From NCBI GenBank assembly GCA_024509875.1, contig JAMPIV010005018.1:868001-932000 (forward strand): a stretch of DNA of 64,000 nt, read 5' to 3'. The notes under the pieces were generated by a model. It worked only from the letters and a program-made list of their open reading frames with translations, did not search any database and was not told the origin of the DNA. Source of the stretch: Oreohelix idahoensis (lineage: Eukaryota > Mollusca > Gastropoda > Stylommatophora > Oreohelicidae). The position numbers and the translations under genes were made by a program. Of this stretch, positions 19,859 through 30,402 are shown one piece after another (the stretch's first letter is position 1; every line of letters starts with the position of its first letter).

Positions 19859-20591
19859 CAAGGGCTGTCCTGAAAAGAACCATCCATAATTAATATTAGA
19901 AAAACCGTTTGCGCGACTTCGATGTAAATTGGTAGCCAAATAGACTGGCCTGTTATGCACATACGTGTGCAATGTGGACGTTGCTGCACCAGTCAGTGCG
20001 ACCGTTAAAAGCCTTTTAGTGGGCACGTGCACTGTGTGGTCGTCGCATTCAAAATGGCTGAACGAGTAGAGCAAAGAATCTGCATCAAATTTTGCGTCAA
20101 GCTTCAACATTCCTCCACGGAAACTATTATGATGATTCAGAAGGCTTTTGGAGACGATGAAATGAGTGCTACACAAATAAAGGGGTGGCACAAACGCTTA
20201 AAAGATGGTCGAGAATCTGTTGAATGTGATCCCATTTCTGAAAGGCCTGCAACAAGCAGAACACCGGAAAATGTTGAACGTGTACGGGCTGCAATCAACA
20301 AAGATCTGCGACTGACAGGGCAAGAACTAGAAAAAGATCTGGGAATTCCAAAAACTATTGTATCCGAGATTCTGACCCAGGATCTGGGTATGAGACGTAT
20401 CGTGCTTGTTGCAAGCCTTCCAGAAATGGGATCACATTCAACAGATTATCGATCATCTTTGAAGCGTTTGTGCCACATTGCACACGTATGTGCATAAGAG
20501 GCCACTCTATTTGGCTGCCAAGTTACATCGATGTCGCGCAAACGGGTTTTCTAATATTAATTATGGACGGTTCTTTTCCGGACAGCCCTCG
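19859..20591 (+). mobile_element. Mariner-like element with 119-bp TIRs, catalytic domain deleted
   Basis: 733 bp between TA dinucleotides (19857-19858, 20592-20593). Terminal inverted repeats 19859-19977 and 20473-20591 match at 110 of 119 positions by hand; ends are C(A/G)AGGGCTGTCC. Removing it with one TA restores the LINE3 frame across ...RTC-IFQVATYG, proving the boundary. It encodes only the DNA-binding half of a transposase, so it is a non-autonomous derivative. Confidence 0.93.
20054..20497 (+). CDS. Mariner-like transposase, N-terminal HTH part only
   Basis: About 147 codons from the ATG at 20054. Residues 1-115 resemble the paired helix-turn-helix DNA-binding region of mariner transposases (SETMAR/Mos1 type): 'QRICIKFCVKLQHSSTET', 'GDDEMSATQIKGWHKRLKDGRES', then a linker 'RPATSRTPENVERVRA' and the second HTH 'LTGQELEKDLGIPKTIVSEIL'. 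After 'DLGMRRI' homology stops and the frame runs out through the right TIR, so the DDE catalytic domain has been deleted. If expressed, such a protein could bind the TIRs without cutting; that is inference. Confidence 0.85.
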   Translation: MAERVEQRICIKFCVKLQHSSTETIMMIQKAFGDDEMSATQIKGWHKRLKDGRESVECDPISERPATSRTPENVERVRAAINKDLRLTGQELEKDLGIPKTIVSEILTQDLGMRRIVLVASLPEMGSHSTDYRSSLKRLCHIAHVCA

Positions 20592-20653
20592 TACATGTTC
20601 TGATCAGTTGTAACTTTGATTCTTCACTTGTGCCTTGCCATAGATCGTCATCA

Positions 20654-22574
20654 AAGTAAATATAAAGCTAAATAGAGCGGGAAACAGAAGAAAGGAGGAA
20701 TCCCAGATAGAAATATCAGCACTGAAACAACCAAATTGAAAAGAAAAATATCTTGTCGTTGTCAAAAATAAGTATGAACAGTTACTGATAGAAAGCATGG
20801 AACAGTACAGAAGAGAAAACCCGGAAGAAAAAAATAGCCGCAAAATGGGAATTTTAAAAACAAGCATACGATCAACAAATGCAAATTTACCTAAAAAAGA
20901 GCCTAACAAAAATCAAAGTTGGATGACATATGACTAAACAAAAAATGACAGAATGAACGAGAGCAACCAACACTCCAGAATATAAAACAATAGATAATGA
21001 CATACTTGTACATACTATGTGTAGACAGGCAAAAGAGCGGTGGATAGAAATAACATGCAAGGAAGTAGAAGACATGGAAGCAAAGCACATGACAAGAGAT
21101 ATGCTTGAAGAAATAAAGAAATTATCAAATCGGTCGCGGTTTGCCCAAGTAGGAGGCTGTATCAAGAACAAAAACGGTGTTATCTTACTTGATGAGAAAG
21201 ACATATCAAACAGATGGGCAAAGTAAGTAAAAGAACTATTCGAGGACAACAGAGGTAAAAAAAACTATCTTCAGATTCTAATGAAGGCCCAAACATTATC
21301 AGACAAGAAGTAGAGAATGAAATACATATGATACAAAACGGAAAATTAGCAGGCATGGACAACATAAAAATTGAAATGATAGAAGCCTTGGAGAGCTTTG
21401 GTATAGATACACACTTCAATTCAACGATATATATAACACAGGATATATACCACATGACATGAAGACATCAGTCTTTATAACATTGCCCAAAAAGCCTAGT
21501 GCAACAGAATTTTCAGTTTTCAGAACAATCAGGCTGATGAGTCATGCAATTAAAATACTGCTAAAAATCTTACAGGAAAGAATAAAAAGTAAAGTAGACA
21601 GCGAAATCCAAGAAGAACAGTTTGGTTTTAGACGAAACAGCGGAGCAAGAGAATCAATATTTTGCATAAGAACATTAGCAGAAAAATATACAGAGATCCA
21701 AAAAAGTATGTACATGTGCTTCATTGACTATAAGAAGGCTGTTGATAGAGTCCATCATGAGAAAATAATTGAATGCCACGAAGACATACACGTAGGTACT
21801 GATGGAAAAGACATAAGAATACTTAGTAACCTTTATTGGGAGCAAACTGCTACAGTAAGATCTGGAAGGAATAATTCACCATACATAGACATAAAAAGAG
21901 GTGTCAGACAAGGTTGTGTGCTGTTCTCCTGCCTATTTAATTTTTACACAGAAAAAAAAAATTCAAGTAGATACAGGAAATTCCAGGACTGAACATTGGT
22001 GGAAGGTCAATAAACAACCTTAGATAAGCAGATGATACCGTGTTGTTGGCTGAAAGTGAACAGGATTTACAAGACTAGTGACGAAAGTGAACAGTATAAG
22101 TCATGAATATGGATTGAACATTAATATTGAGAAAACAAAAACTATGATAATTAGCAAAACAGATGATAAGCCCACATGAAAGATAGGCGTATATGGGAAA
22201 ATCCTGGAACAAGTCAAGATCTACTCATGTCTTGGTCATATAATAACAGAAGATGGCAGATGTGAAGCATAAATCATGGTTAGAATAGGAATGGCCAAAG
22301 CTACACTCAACACCTTGAAACATATACTGACATCTAAACAGTGGACTCACAATTTAAAACTGAGAATCATAAAGTGTTATATATATTCTGCACTAATGTA
22401 TGGTGTAGAAACACGGACAATGATTAAGCAATTGGAAGAGCGAATTGAGACTCTTGAGAAGTGGATGTATACAAGAATGGGGCACATCTCATGGAAAGAG
22501 AAGAAAACAAATAAGGAGGTCCTACAAAATCTAGGTATGAATAGAGAACTTATGAGGGAGAGCAAAGTTTAGCA
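20654..22574 (+). pseudogene. LINE2 linker and reverse transcriptase
   Basis: The frame rejoins the endonuclease when LINE3 is removed ('NPVV' + 'IKVNIKL'). The linker carries 'CRQAKERWIEITCKEVEDMEAKH' and 'IKNKNGVILLDEKDISNRWAK'. The RT has EEQFGFRRNSGARESIF, CFIDYKKAVDRVHH (first catalytic Asp; Val where Phe is usual) and GVRQGCVLFSCLFN. The YADD box is preserved as ADDT, but a TAA replaces the Tyr codon at about 22014. The C-terminal block has YSALMYGVETRTM and GHISWKEKKTNKEVLQNLG. Multiple stops (about 21225, 21315, 21990, 22070, 22180, 22270, 22572). Dead. Confidence 0.87.
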
Positions 22575-22798
22575 GCTAAAATACTTTGGCCTCATAAAAA
22601 GGCATAACACCTTGCAGAAGACCATAATAGAAGGGTGAGTTGAAAGCAAACATGCAAGGGGAAGACAGCGCTGTAAGTGAGTGGGAAGATACCATTAAAA
22701 GATGGACAGGAAAGAGTCTATCAGAGTGCACCACCAAGACAAGAGACAGAAGACGTTGGAGATCCATTACAGCCAACCTTCGTTGTGAAGATGGCAGC

Positions 22799-22812
22799 TG
22801 ATGATGATGATT
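22799..22812 (+). repeat. LINE2 3' tail, (GAT)n
   Basis: Follows 'LRCEDGS', the usual protein end of this LINE type, and consists of TGATGATGATGAT. It marks the 3' boundary of LINE2. Confidence 0.7.
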
Positions 22813-23499
22813 GGTTCAGAGTAAGAAATACTATCAGGGTAATGACCACTAATTGACGCGCCAATTTATGATTGGTGAATAGGTAATTATGAAACGTGAA
22901 TACCATTCATAAGTGTACCTAAACTCGCTCGATAAGTAAAGAAGACAACCTATTCGTGATGTGAGGAGAAACAGAGAAGGACAATGCTCTCCACTAAGCA
23001 GTAATATCTAATGAATATTGAAAAGCTATTCTGTATCTACTGTTTAAAATATATCGCTGACGATTAGAGTCACCAAACTCCTCAATCAAGATGTTTTATT
23101 ACATGTAAACAATAAAGAAAGACATAATAATAATAATAATGTTAGTCCCTTAGTCATAACTGACTATGGGGATGCGACCTTGAGGTGACAGACCTCAGCT
23201 GCTAATTTTCCTGGTGTTCCTTTCGGCGTTTCTCCTCTCTTCTGCTTATTATGAGAGCTTCTTTTCACCCAATCTAAAGTTGTGCTGTATTTGACTTAAA
23301 GACAGAACGAGTAAAATACTCATGGGCGGCTCATGGGCAGTGTGACGGGGAGGCCAACTTAAAATTATAAAAGACCCGCCCCCCCCCCCCCCAAAAAAAA
23401 AACAGACAATGAAACAGAAAAGTTGAAAGTAAAACGTTGAAAGTGAAACGTTGAAACTAAAACGTTGGAAGTAAAACGTTATTTGCTCTTATGAAACTA
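22813..23499. other. Spacer with C14-A10 homopolymers and 17-bp repeats
   Basis: No gene recognised. It holds (AAT)n near 23128-23141 and a C14 run (23379-23392) followed by an A run. At 23412-23480 there are about four imperfect copies of a unit of about 17 bp containing AAAACGTTG. The homopolymers are likely spots for sequencing error. Confidence 0.6.
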
Positions 23500-24460
23500 A
23501 TCGTTATTTTATTTCTCTTAGATTTTTCCTTTCAAAACATGATTGGTTTATTATGTTTTTGTAATATGCAACAGTCAACATTATTTGTCTTAGATTGTTC
23601 CTTTCAAAACATGATTTGTTTATTATGTTTTTGTAATGTGGTACAGTCCACATTATTTGTCTTTGATTGTTCCTTTCAAAACAGTATTGGTTTATTATGC
23701 TTTTGTAATGAGCTGCAGTCAACATTATTTGTCTTAGATTGTTCCTTTCAATACACGATTGGTTCATTATATTTTTGTAATGTGTTACAGTCAACATTAT
23801 TTGTCTTCAATTGTTCCTTTCAAAACATGATTGGTTCATTATGTTTTTGTAATGTGCTACAGTCAACATTACTTGTCTTAGAATGTTCCTTTCAAAGCAG
23901 GAAATTTTCATTATGTTTTTGTAATGCGCAACAGTCAATATTATTTGTCTTAGATTATTCCTGTCAAAATATGATTGGTTAATTATGTTTTTGTATTGTG
24001 CTACAGCCAACATTAGTTGTCTTAGACTGTTCCTTTCAAAACAGGATTGGTTCATTATGTTTTTGTAATGTGCAACAGTCAATATTATTTGTCTTAGATT
24101 GTTCCTGTCAAAACAGGATTTGTTCATTATGTTTTTGTAATGTGCTACAGCCAACATTATTTGTCTTAGATTGTTCCTTTCAAAGCAGGATTGATTCATT
24201 ATGTTTTTGTAATGTGCTATAGTCAACATTATTTGTCTTAGATTGTTCCTTTCAAAACAGAATTGGTTTATTATGTTTTTGTAATGTGCAACAGTCAACA
24301 TTGTTTGTCTTAGAATTTTCCTTTTAAAACAGGATTGGTTTATTATGTTTTTGTAATGTGCAAAAGTCTACATTATTTGTCTAACATTGTTCCTTTCAAA
24401 ACAGGATTGGTTCATTATATTTTTGTAAAGTGCTACAGTCAACATTATTTGTCTTAGATT
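23500..24460. repeat. Satellite array, 72-bp unit
   Basis: About 13 units; for example the same TTATGTTTTTGTAAT start recurs at 23551 and 23623. The unit is the 52-bp core of the following array plus a 20-bp block ATTGTTCCTTTCAAAACAGG. As 72 is 24 codons, both strands stay open by periodicity and yield a false 24-residue protein repeat. Copies diverge by roughly 5-10%. Confidence 0.93.
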
Positions 24461-25496
24461 GGTTCATTATGTTTTTGTAATGTGCTACGTTCAACAATGT
24501 TTGTCTTACTCTTAGATTAATTTATTATGTTTTTGTAATATGCAACCGTCTACATTATTTGTCTAAGAATGTTCCATTCAAAACAGGATTGATTAATTAT
24601 GTTTGTGTAATGTGCAATAGTCAACATTATTTGGCTTAGATTGTTCCTGTCAAAACAGGAATGTTTTATTATGTATTTGTAATGTGCTACAGTCAACATT
24701 ATTTGTCTTAGATTTGTTTCATTGTTTTTGTAATGTGCTACAGTCACCATTATTTGTCTTAGATTGGTCCCTTAAGTTTTTGGAATGTGCTACGGTCAAC
24801 GTTATTTGTCTTAGATTTGTTCATTATGTTTTTGTAATGTGCTACATTCAACATTGTTTGTCTTAGATTGGTTTATTATGTTTTTGTAATATGCTACAGT
24901 CAACATTATTTGTCTTAGATTGGTTCATTATGTTTGTGTAATGTGCTACAGTCAACAATATTTGTCTTAGATTGGTTTATTATTTTTTTGTAATGTGCTA
25001 CAGTCAACATTATTTGTCTTAGATTGGTTCATTATGTTTTTGTAATTTGCTGCAGTCAACATTATTTGTCTTAGATTGGTTCATTATGTTTTTGTAATGT
25101 GCTACAGTCAACATTATTTGTCTTAGATTGGTTTCTTATTTTTTGTAATGTGCCCAGTCAACATTATTTGTCTTAGATTGGTTTATTTTTTTTTTTGTAA
25201 TGTGCTAGAATCACCATTATTTGTCATAGATTTGTTCATTATGTTTTTGTAATGTGCTACAGTCAACATCATTTGTCTTAGATTGGTGTATTATGTTTTT
25301 GTAATGCCACAGTGAACATTATTTATCTTAGATTGGTTCATTATGTTTTTGTAATGTGCTACAGTCAACTTTATTTGTCTTAAATTGGTTCATTATGTTT
25401 TTGGAATGTGATACAGTCAACATTATTGTCTTAGATTGGTTTAATATGTTTTTGTAATGTGCTACAGTCAACATTATTTGTCTTAGATTGGTTCAT
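24461..25496. repeat. Satellite array, 52-bp unit, first part
   Basis: About 20 units of 52 bp, the same core as the 72-bp array without the 20-bp block. Length variants are common. Near 24540-24660 units with and without the block are mixed, a transition zone. Interrupted at 25496 by an RTE copy. Confidence 0.92.
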
Positions 25497-26220
25497 GAAG
25501 AGAGGGATGGTCATAAGCAGCTCTAAAACAAAAACCATGGTGATATCACGAGAAGAAAGAAAACATCAGATTAAGTTGGGAGAATAGGTCCTGGAGCAGG
25601 TCGACCACTTTAAATATCTCTGAGCTATTATAGACCGAAAGGGAAGCATCAAAGAAGAGTTGGCCACTCGAAAAGCAGCGGCTTGGAGACTTTTTCAGGC
25701 CATAAATCGAGGATTCCTCAGCAAGAAAGAGGTTGGTAAGAAATCAAAGATGGCTGTATACCGCTCCACCTATGTCCCAGTCTTGACATATGGATGCGAG
25801 TCATGGGCAATGACTACAACCCACAAAAGCCAGATCCAAACCTCAGAAATGAGGTATCTGAGGAAGGTGGTTGAAGTAACAAGAAGAGACATGGTCCGCA
25901 ACCAGACGATCCGTCAAGGCCTAAAGTCCCACCCGCTGCAGACCCAAATAGAACAGTCCCAACTAAGATGGTTTAGCCATGTCTGCAGAATGGGAGAAGA
26001 TCGGCTACCACGACAAGCATGGGAAACAAAGAGCCAGGGATCCAGACCTCCAGGACGACCCAGAGTCCGCTGGGAGGACAACATTAGATAATCTTTGAAA
26101 CACTGAGGACTAGAATGGAACCAGGCCAGGAAGAAGACAGCTGATAGAATGGTCTGGCGCTCTCTCTTCCAAAACTCTACACCTCACGGTAGAAGGTGAG
26201 CGACTAAGTAAGTAAGTAAG
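25497..26220 (+). mobile_element. RTE copy 2, 5'-truncated, inserted in the satellite
   Basis: 724 bp matching the 3' quarter of RTE1, ending in (GTAA)n. The 10-bp duplication ATTGGTTCAT lies at 25487-25496 and 26221-26230. Coding remainder (25660-26091): the segment 'GFLSKKEVGKKSKMAVYRSTYVPVLTYGCESWAM' to 'RPRVRWEDNIR' of the RT C-terminus, then a stop (TAA at about 26089). A typical 5' truncation from incomplete reverse transcription. Confidence 0.93.
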
Positions 26221-26915
26221 ATTGGTTCATTATGTTTGTGTAATGTGCTACAGTCAACATTATTTGTCTTAGATTGGTTCATTATGTTTTTTGCAATGTG
26301 CTACAGTCAACATTATTTGTCTTAGATTGGTTCATTATGTTTTTGTAATGTGCTACAGTCAACATTATGTGTCTTTGATTGGTTCATTATGTTTTTTGCA
26401 ATGTGCTACAGTCACCATTATTTGTCTTAGATTGGTTCATTATGTTTTTGTAATGTGCTACAATCAACATTATTTGTCTTAGATTGGGGTTATTATTTTC
26501 TTATAATGTGCTACAGTCTACATTATTTGTCTTAGCTTGGGTTATTATTTTTTTTAAATGTGCTACAGTCATCATCATTTGTCTTAAATTGGTTCATAAT
26601 GTTTTTGTAAAGTGCTACAGTCAACATTATTTGTCTTAGATTATTTTATTATGTTATGGTAATGTGCTACAGTCAACATTATTTGTCCTAGATTGGATTA
26701 TTATGTTTTAGTAATGTGCTACAGTCAACATTATTTGTCTTAGTTTGGTTCATTATGTTTTTGTTATGTGCTGTAGTCAACATTATTTGTCTTAGATTGG
26801 TTCATTATGTTTTTGTAATGTGCTACAGTCAACATTATTTGTCTTAGATTGGTTCATTATGTTTTTGTAATGTGCTACAGTCAACATTATTTGTATTAGA
26901 TTTATTTTTTATGGA
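26221..26915. repeat. Satellite array, 52-bp unit, second part
   Basis: About 13 units of 52 bp (e.g. period 26801 to 26853), continuing the array after the RTE insertion and ending in single-copy AT-rich DNA at about 26915. Confidence 0.92.
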
Positions 26916-28476
26916 TTGAAGTAAACATTATTTATTTGAATACAAATGGCAGTTTACAAGTTACATAGCCACACCTATTAGGTAAAGATAGTTTTTGATG
27001 TTGCATTTCACTAATTCAGAACCCTACAGTCCAGTTACATAAATTGCACACGAATTTTAAATGCTAATGATTGACACAGTGAGAATTCATCACTCTTCAA
27101 TCTTTCGCCCTTACAGTATTTTTTTTTCTTTTTCCTTGCTGTTTCAGAGATCAACTTGTTCTGTTCACATGCATCTTTGAATATTCACGCGGTCACTTAG
27201 CAGTATGCACTGATTGTCATTCTGTAAATTATCATTGATGCATCCTCTTACCTATGATCTATATAGTCCATCCACTCATAAGCCAGTAACTTATATCTAT
27301 TACAGTGATACTATCATAACATCCCTTAACAGAGTGCATGAACCATGTTATTGAAATTCATAAATATGATTGTCATACTATGCCATTTTTTCTCCACAAA
27401 GATGTATTTTGAGTGTAAACCACACATTTTTGGGTATTGTTAATATTTTATCACCATCATTAAAATTCATACTGCTTATGCAATAGACATGTATAATTTT
27501 TTTTTATAAATAGTAAAATTAAACCACTTTGTAATTTTTTTTTACAAAACATTGTGTATGGTTTTAATGTCAAACTATTAGTTACTTCCAATGATTGTAC
27601 ACCGAACATTTGAATCCACTGTAACAAGAATTCTTTTTCCACTCCACCCCTCACAACCACTATCTTACTCGTTTTCCATTTCTCCCTCTGAGAAAATATT
27701 CTGGACTTAAAAATATTTCTTTCCAAATTATCTTCATGAACTTGAATTACAATTTTGTTGTAATCTGGAGACCTTTTGTTTTCTGTCTGTTCATGACGAG
27801 ACTACGGTAGACTATCCTCACAACTTGCTGACAACAGAGTAAACTAACTGTCATTATTCGTTTTCTGAATTTACTATTCTTGTCGCCTCACTGATTATAA
27901 TTTATTACAACCCAGATTTGTCCATATGCTGATGGAATTTTTTTAGAGAAATGGTTATTGTAACCCTATTGTTATTTTGGTTTGTTAACTGATTTTTGCA
28001 AAATAAATGAATATGGAGAAGAAATGTACAAAAACAGATTGATAGGAGTGTTGGCATAAATTACAGATGCTGATTATCCATGAACCACCCACACACATGT
28101 TCATGAGACCACACAGATGTGACTGTTTGTTTTTTTGCACCCATTAAACCCCATGTGTTCCATAGTATCATTTCATTCCCCACTGAACCCGCCCCTGTTT
28201 GTTTCACACATGAGTATTGACTGATTTTTATCATCACAGCTGACGTAGATATGACACTTAAAACAAATAATGAAACAACCCTTGATATTGTTTGCACATG
28301 ATGACTTAGCCATTTATAATGTAACACCCCATGAGACAGTGCAACTTCCATTTGCACAAGATGACTAAGCCATCCATAATAGGACAACACATGATATTGT
28401 AAAAACACTGTTAGCGCATAATGCATATGTCATTACTGTCCCTCGGATAATGTTATACATTAAATATTTCTGTCTT
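26916..28476. other. AT-rich DNA, no gene recognised
   Basis: Short frames (27460-27726 and 28061-28426, minus) show no known motif. Within 28250-28400 an imperfect unit of about 65-70 bp occurs about twice, with TTTGCACA(T/A)GATGACT(T/A)AGCCAT as the shared core. Confidence 0.45.
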
Positions 28477-28701
28477 TACGTAGTTACGTGACAGATGATG
28501 TAATATGATTGTAAAATTTTGGAAGTTCAATAAGATAAGAGATCCACGAAGTACGTAGTCACGTGACAGATGATGTAATATGATTGTAAAATTGTGGAAG
28601 TTCAATAAGATAAGAGATCCACGAAGTACGTAGTCACGTGACAGATGATGTAATATTATTGTAAAATTGTGGAAGTTCAATAAGATAAGAGATCCACGAA
28701 G
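28477..28701. repeat. 75-bp tandem repeat, three units
   Basis: Units 28477-28551, 28552-28626 and 28627-28701, nearly identical, containing GTGACAGATGATGTAATAT. As 75 bp is 25 codons, a minus-strand frame (28453-28791) appears to encode a 25-residue repeat; this is a by-product of periodicity. Confidence 0.95.
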
Positions 28702-28893
28702 AAGATACTCTCGGATGATCTTACCCATACTGAGGAGATATGTGTTAAGGATACACACGACGAGGATATATATAAAAACTAGATACATCACTTGAATATG
28801 ATATTCATACTGGAACTATGAGCGTTCAGGAAATACGCGATGAGAATATCTGCTAATAATAAATAGGTGACTATGCTACCTATGTCAAAGAAA

Positions 28894-29134
28894 TATATGC
28901 CTATGCAGTATATGCATTTATGACTTTATTATAAACCAGACAATTCTGCCTTTACGTGATTACGTGCCAAATGGTTTAATAATACTTGAAGCATTTTTGC
29001 ACCCATATGAGATTGAGGAAACGAGATAGTCCCTATACAAGAGATTGTATTAGCCTTTGATATTAATTCATGTCTATGCTATATATGCATTTATGATTTT
29101 GTTATAAACCGGATAATTCTGTTTTTACGGCTAC
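28894..29134. repeat. Two diverged copies of a block of about 70 bp
   Basis: TATGCATTTATGA followed by TTATAAACC and AATTCTG(C/T)(C/T)TTTACG occurs at about 28910-28960 and 29088-29130. The TTTACG-TTACGTG end is also shared with the first 75-bp unit at 28477, so these blocks and the triplication may have one origin. Confidence 0.6.
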
Positions 29135-29569
29135 ATACTGACTTCGCATAATTAGACAAGTGGCTCTGAATTGTTATTCTATTTGTATTTTAATTGAAAC
29201 TGGTTTGCACTATTCACAGATAGCTATAAATATAGCTATAATTAAATTTACTTGTTTGTGTTGGGCGCAGAACATTTCTTGCATGCCAGAACCAATATTT
29301 TTTGTCTCGTACCACACTGCATGTCAAGGCAGAAATGAAGAAATTCAAAGTCGTTTACATTGAGGCAGCCAGGGAGCTTGGTTTGAGTGGAAAAGGTAGG
29401 CGTGGTTATTGTTGGTTAAAAAATAGCAGGCAGTTTCTCCATCCACAATCAATATATTTTAATGACCACGCGACGGATATCATATCGCCACGTGAAACTG
29501 ATTTTCTGCAGCGTTCCTGATTGGTTGTTCTGAAAAGTGCCGATGCACCTGCGCTATATTGTTGGGCAT

Positions 29570-29896
29570 TTAGTGCTTCATTCTTCAGCATCGCTTCAGG
29601 TCATACTGCTTGAATTGACCGTTCCATTTGAATCCAGATTGGACGAGCAACACTTGTTCAAAGCGGCCAAATATAATGATCTGGCCGCGGATCTGAGACA
29701 CGATGGGTTCACTGCAATGGTCATGGCTGTTGAGGTGGGCGCAAGAGGGCTCGTGGCTGCATCAGTGTATGATTTATTGAAACTGTTGGGGCTGAGGGGA
29801 CAGTCAAGAACAAGGGTACTGAAGAGGCTTAGTGAAACTGCCGAAAAGGCATCGTGCTGGCTGTGGAACAACCGCAATGGGCTATGGAAAGCATGA
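29570..29896 (+). pseudogene. C-terminal PD-(D/E)XK-like endonuclease fragment of a LINE
   Basis: About 108 residues open to TGA at 29896. The sequence LQVILLELTVPFESRLDE then KYNDLAADLRHDGFTAM, VEVGARGL and 'ETAEKASCWLWNNRN' resembles the C-terminal domain after the RT in a large family of animal mobile elements. The E-L-T strand and VEVGARG strand would be a restriction-endonuclease-like active site. The upstream Asp strand and the whole RT are missing because of 5' truncation. The frame has no start codon of its own at the element edge; the Met at 29537 belongs to the flank. Clade (R2/NeSL/HERO side) uncertain. Confidence 0.65.
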
Positions 29897-30402
29897 CAGT
29901 AAACTCTGCGGTACAGAAAACAACAGGAATTTTTTTTAAGTCCACGGTGCGTTGAGTTTTTTCATTGTACTGATGAAAGGGTTGTGACTGACGAGCGACA
30001 GGCGGTGTATATTATAAGAGGTGTTAGGCACATAATTTCAGTTGCTAGAGCGCAGTGGCTAGCCTCGTCGGCTTCTCGCAGGTGGGTCAGTGTCTGTCCG
30101 TAGTCGTGGTGTGCGACGGAACGAACAGAATAATTTGTCTTCTCTTTGTTACTTTCACAATTGCCTCCACGGCGGTCGGAGTTGGGGATTTTAAAGTTGC
30201 TACCATAAGTGAAATGGGTTCATTTTCGATGCAAGACAACAGGAGGCTGAGACACTTGGGAGTCATGACCCTAGTGGGCGCGCCCCCCTTAGAGTGTAAA
30301 GGAGTATACTGGGCCGAAATACTTGTCGGACGGGGGGAACAACTTCTGATGATCAGATTGCCTCCTGTTGTATCGATATGTAAAGAGTTTCTTATTATTA
30401 TT
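29570..30402 (+). mobile_element. 5'-truncated LINE 3' end with restriction-like endonuclease remnant
   Basis: 833 bp present in repeat B and absent from repeat A. Flanked by GGGCAT (29564-29569, 30403-30408), where A has a single TGGCAT. It starts inside a conserved coding block and ends with TTATTATTATT, a short tandem tail. Structure: coding end 29570-29896, then about 500 bp of 3' untranslated sequence. Confidence 0.85.

Larger units (their letters stand above)
19427..20646 (-). mobile_element. LINE3: 5'-truncated LINE 3' end inserted in LINE2
   Basis: Minus-strand LINE 3' end, 485 bp of its own sequence split by a mariner (19859-20591). The 7-bp duplication GTCATCA (19420-19426, 20647-20653) flanks it; deleting it rejoins LINE2 in frame. 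The tail at 19427-19440 is an irregular ATGAT-type repeat. Coding content is only the C-terminal RT end. Confidence 0.85.
13278..22812 (+). mobile_element. LINE2: endonuclease-RT element with an internal minisatellite and nested insertions
   Basis: Parts in order: probable 5' untranslated DNA (13278-13599); a 44-bp array made from the endonuclease start (13600-15469); an inserted RTE element (15470-18632); the remaining endonuclease (18649-19426); an inserted LINE3 fragment with mariner (19427-20646); the linker and RT (20654-22574); and a (GAT)n tail ending about 22812. The parts share strand and order, and the frame is rejoined when the LINE3 insertion is removed. The 5' boundary is an estimate. 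RTE-type clade is likely. Many stops; dead. Confidence 0.75.

Noticed and set aside
23491..24301. Frames on both strands encoding a 24-residue protein repeat (e.g. LFVLDCSFQN... and MLTVAHYKNI...).
   Set aside because: The DNA repeat is 72 bp, a multiple of three, so stop-free frames persist by periodicity on both strands. The downstream 52-bp units break them.
27460..27726. 88-residue minus-strand frame.
   Set aside because: No known motif, flanked by poly(T)/poly(A) runs, no supporting context.
28453..28791. Minus-strand frame with a 25-residue repeat.
   Set aside because: By-product of the 75-bp tandem repeat.
30040..30110. tRNA-like A-box wording (GCGCAGTGGCTAGC).
   Set aside because: No B box or cloverleaf follows; it lies in the 3' untranslated part of the inserted LINE.
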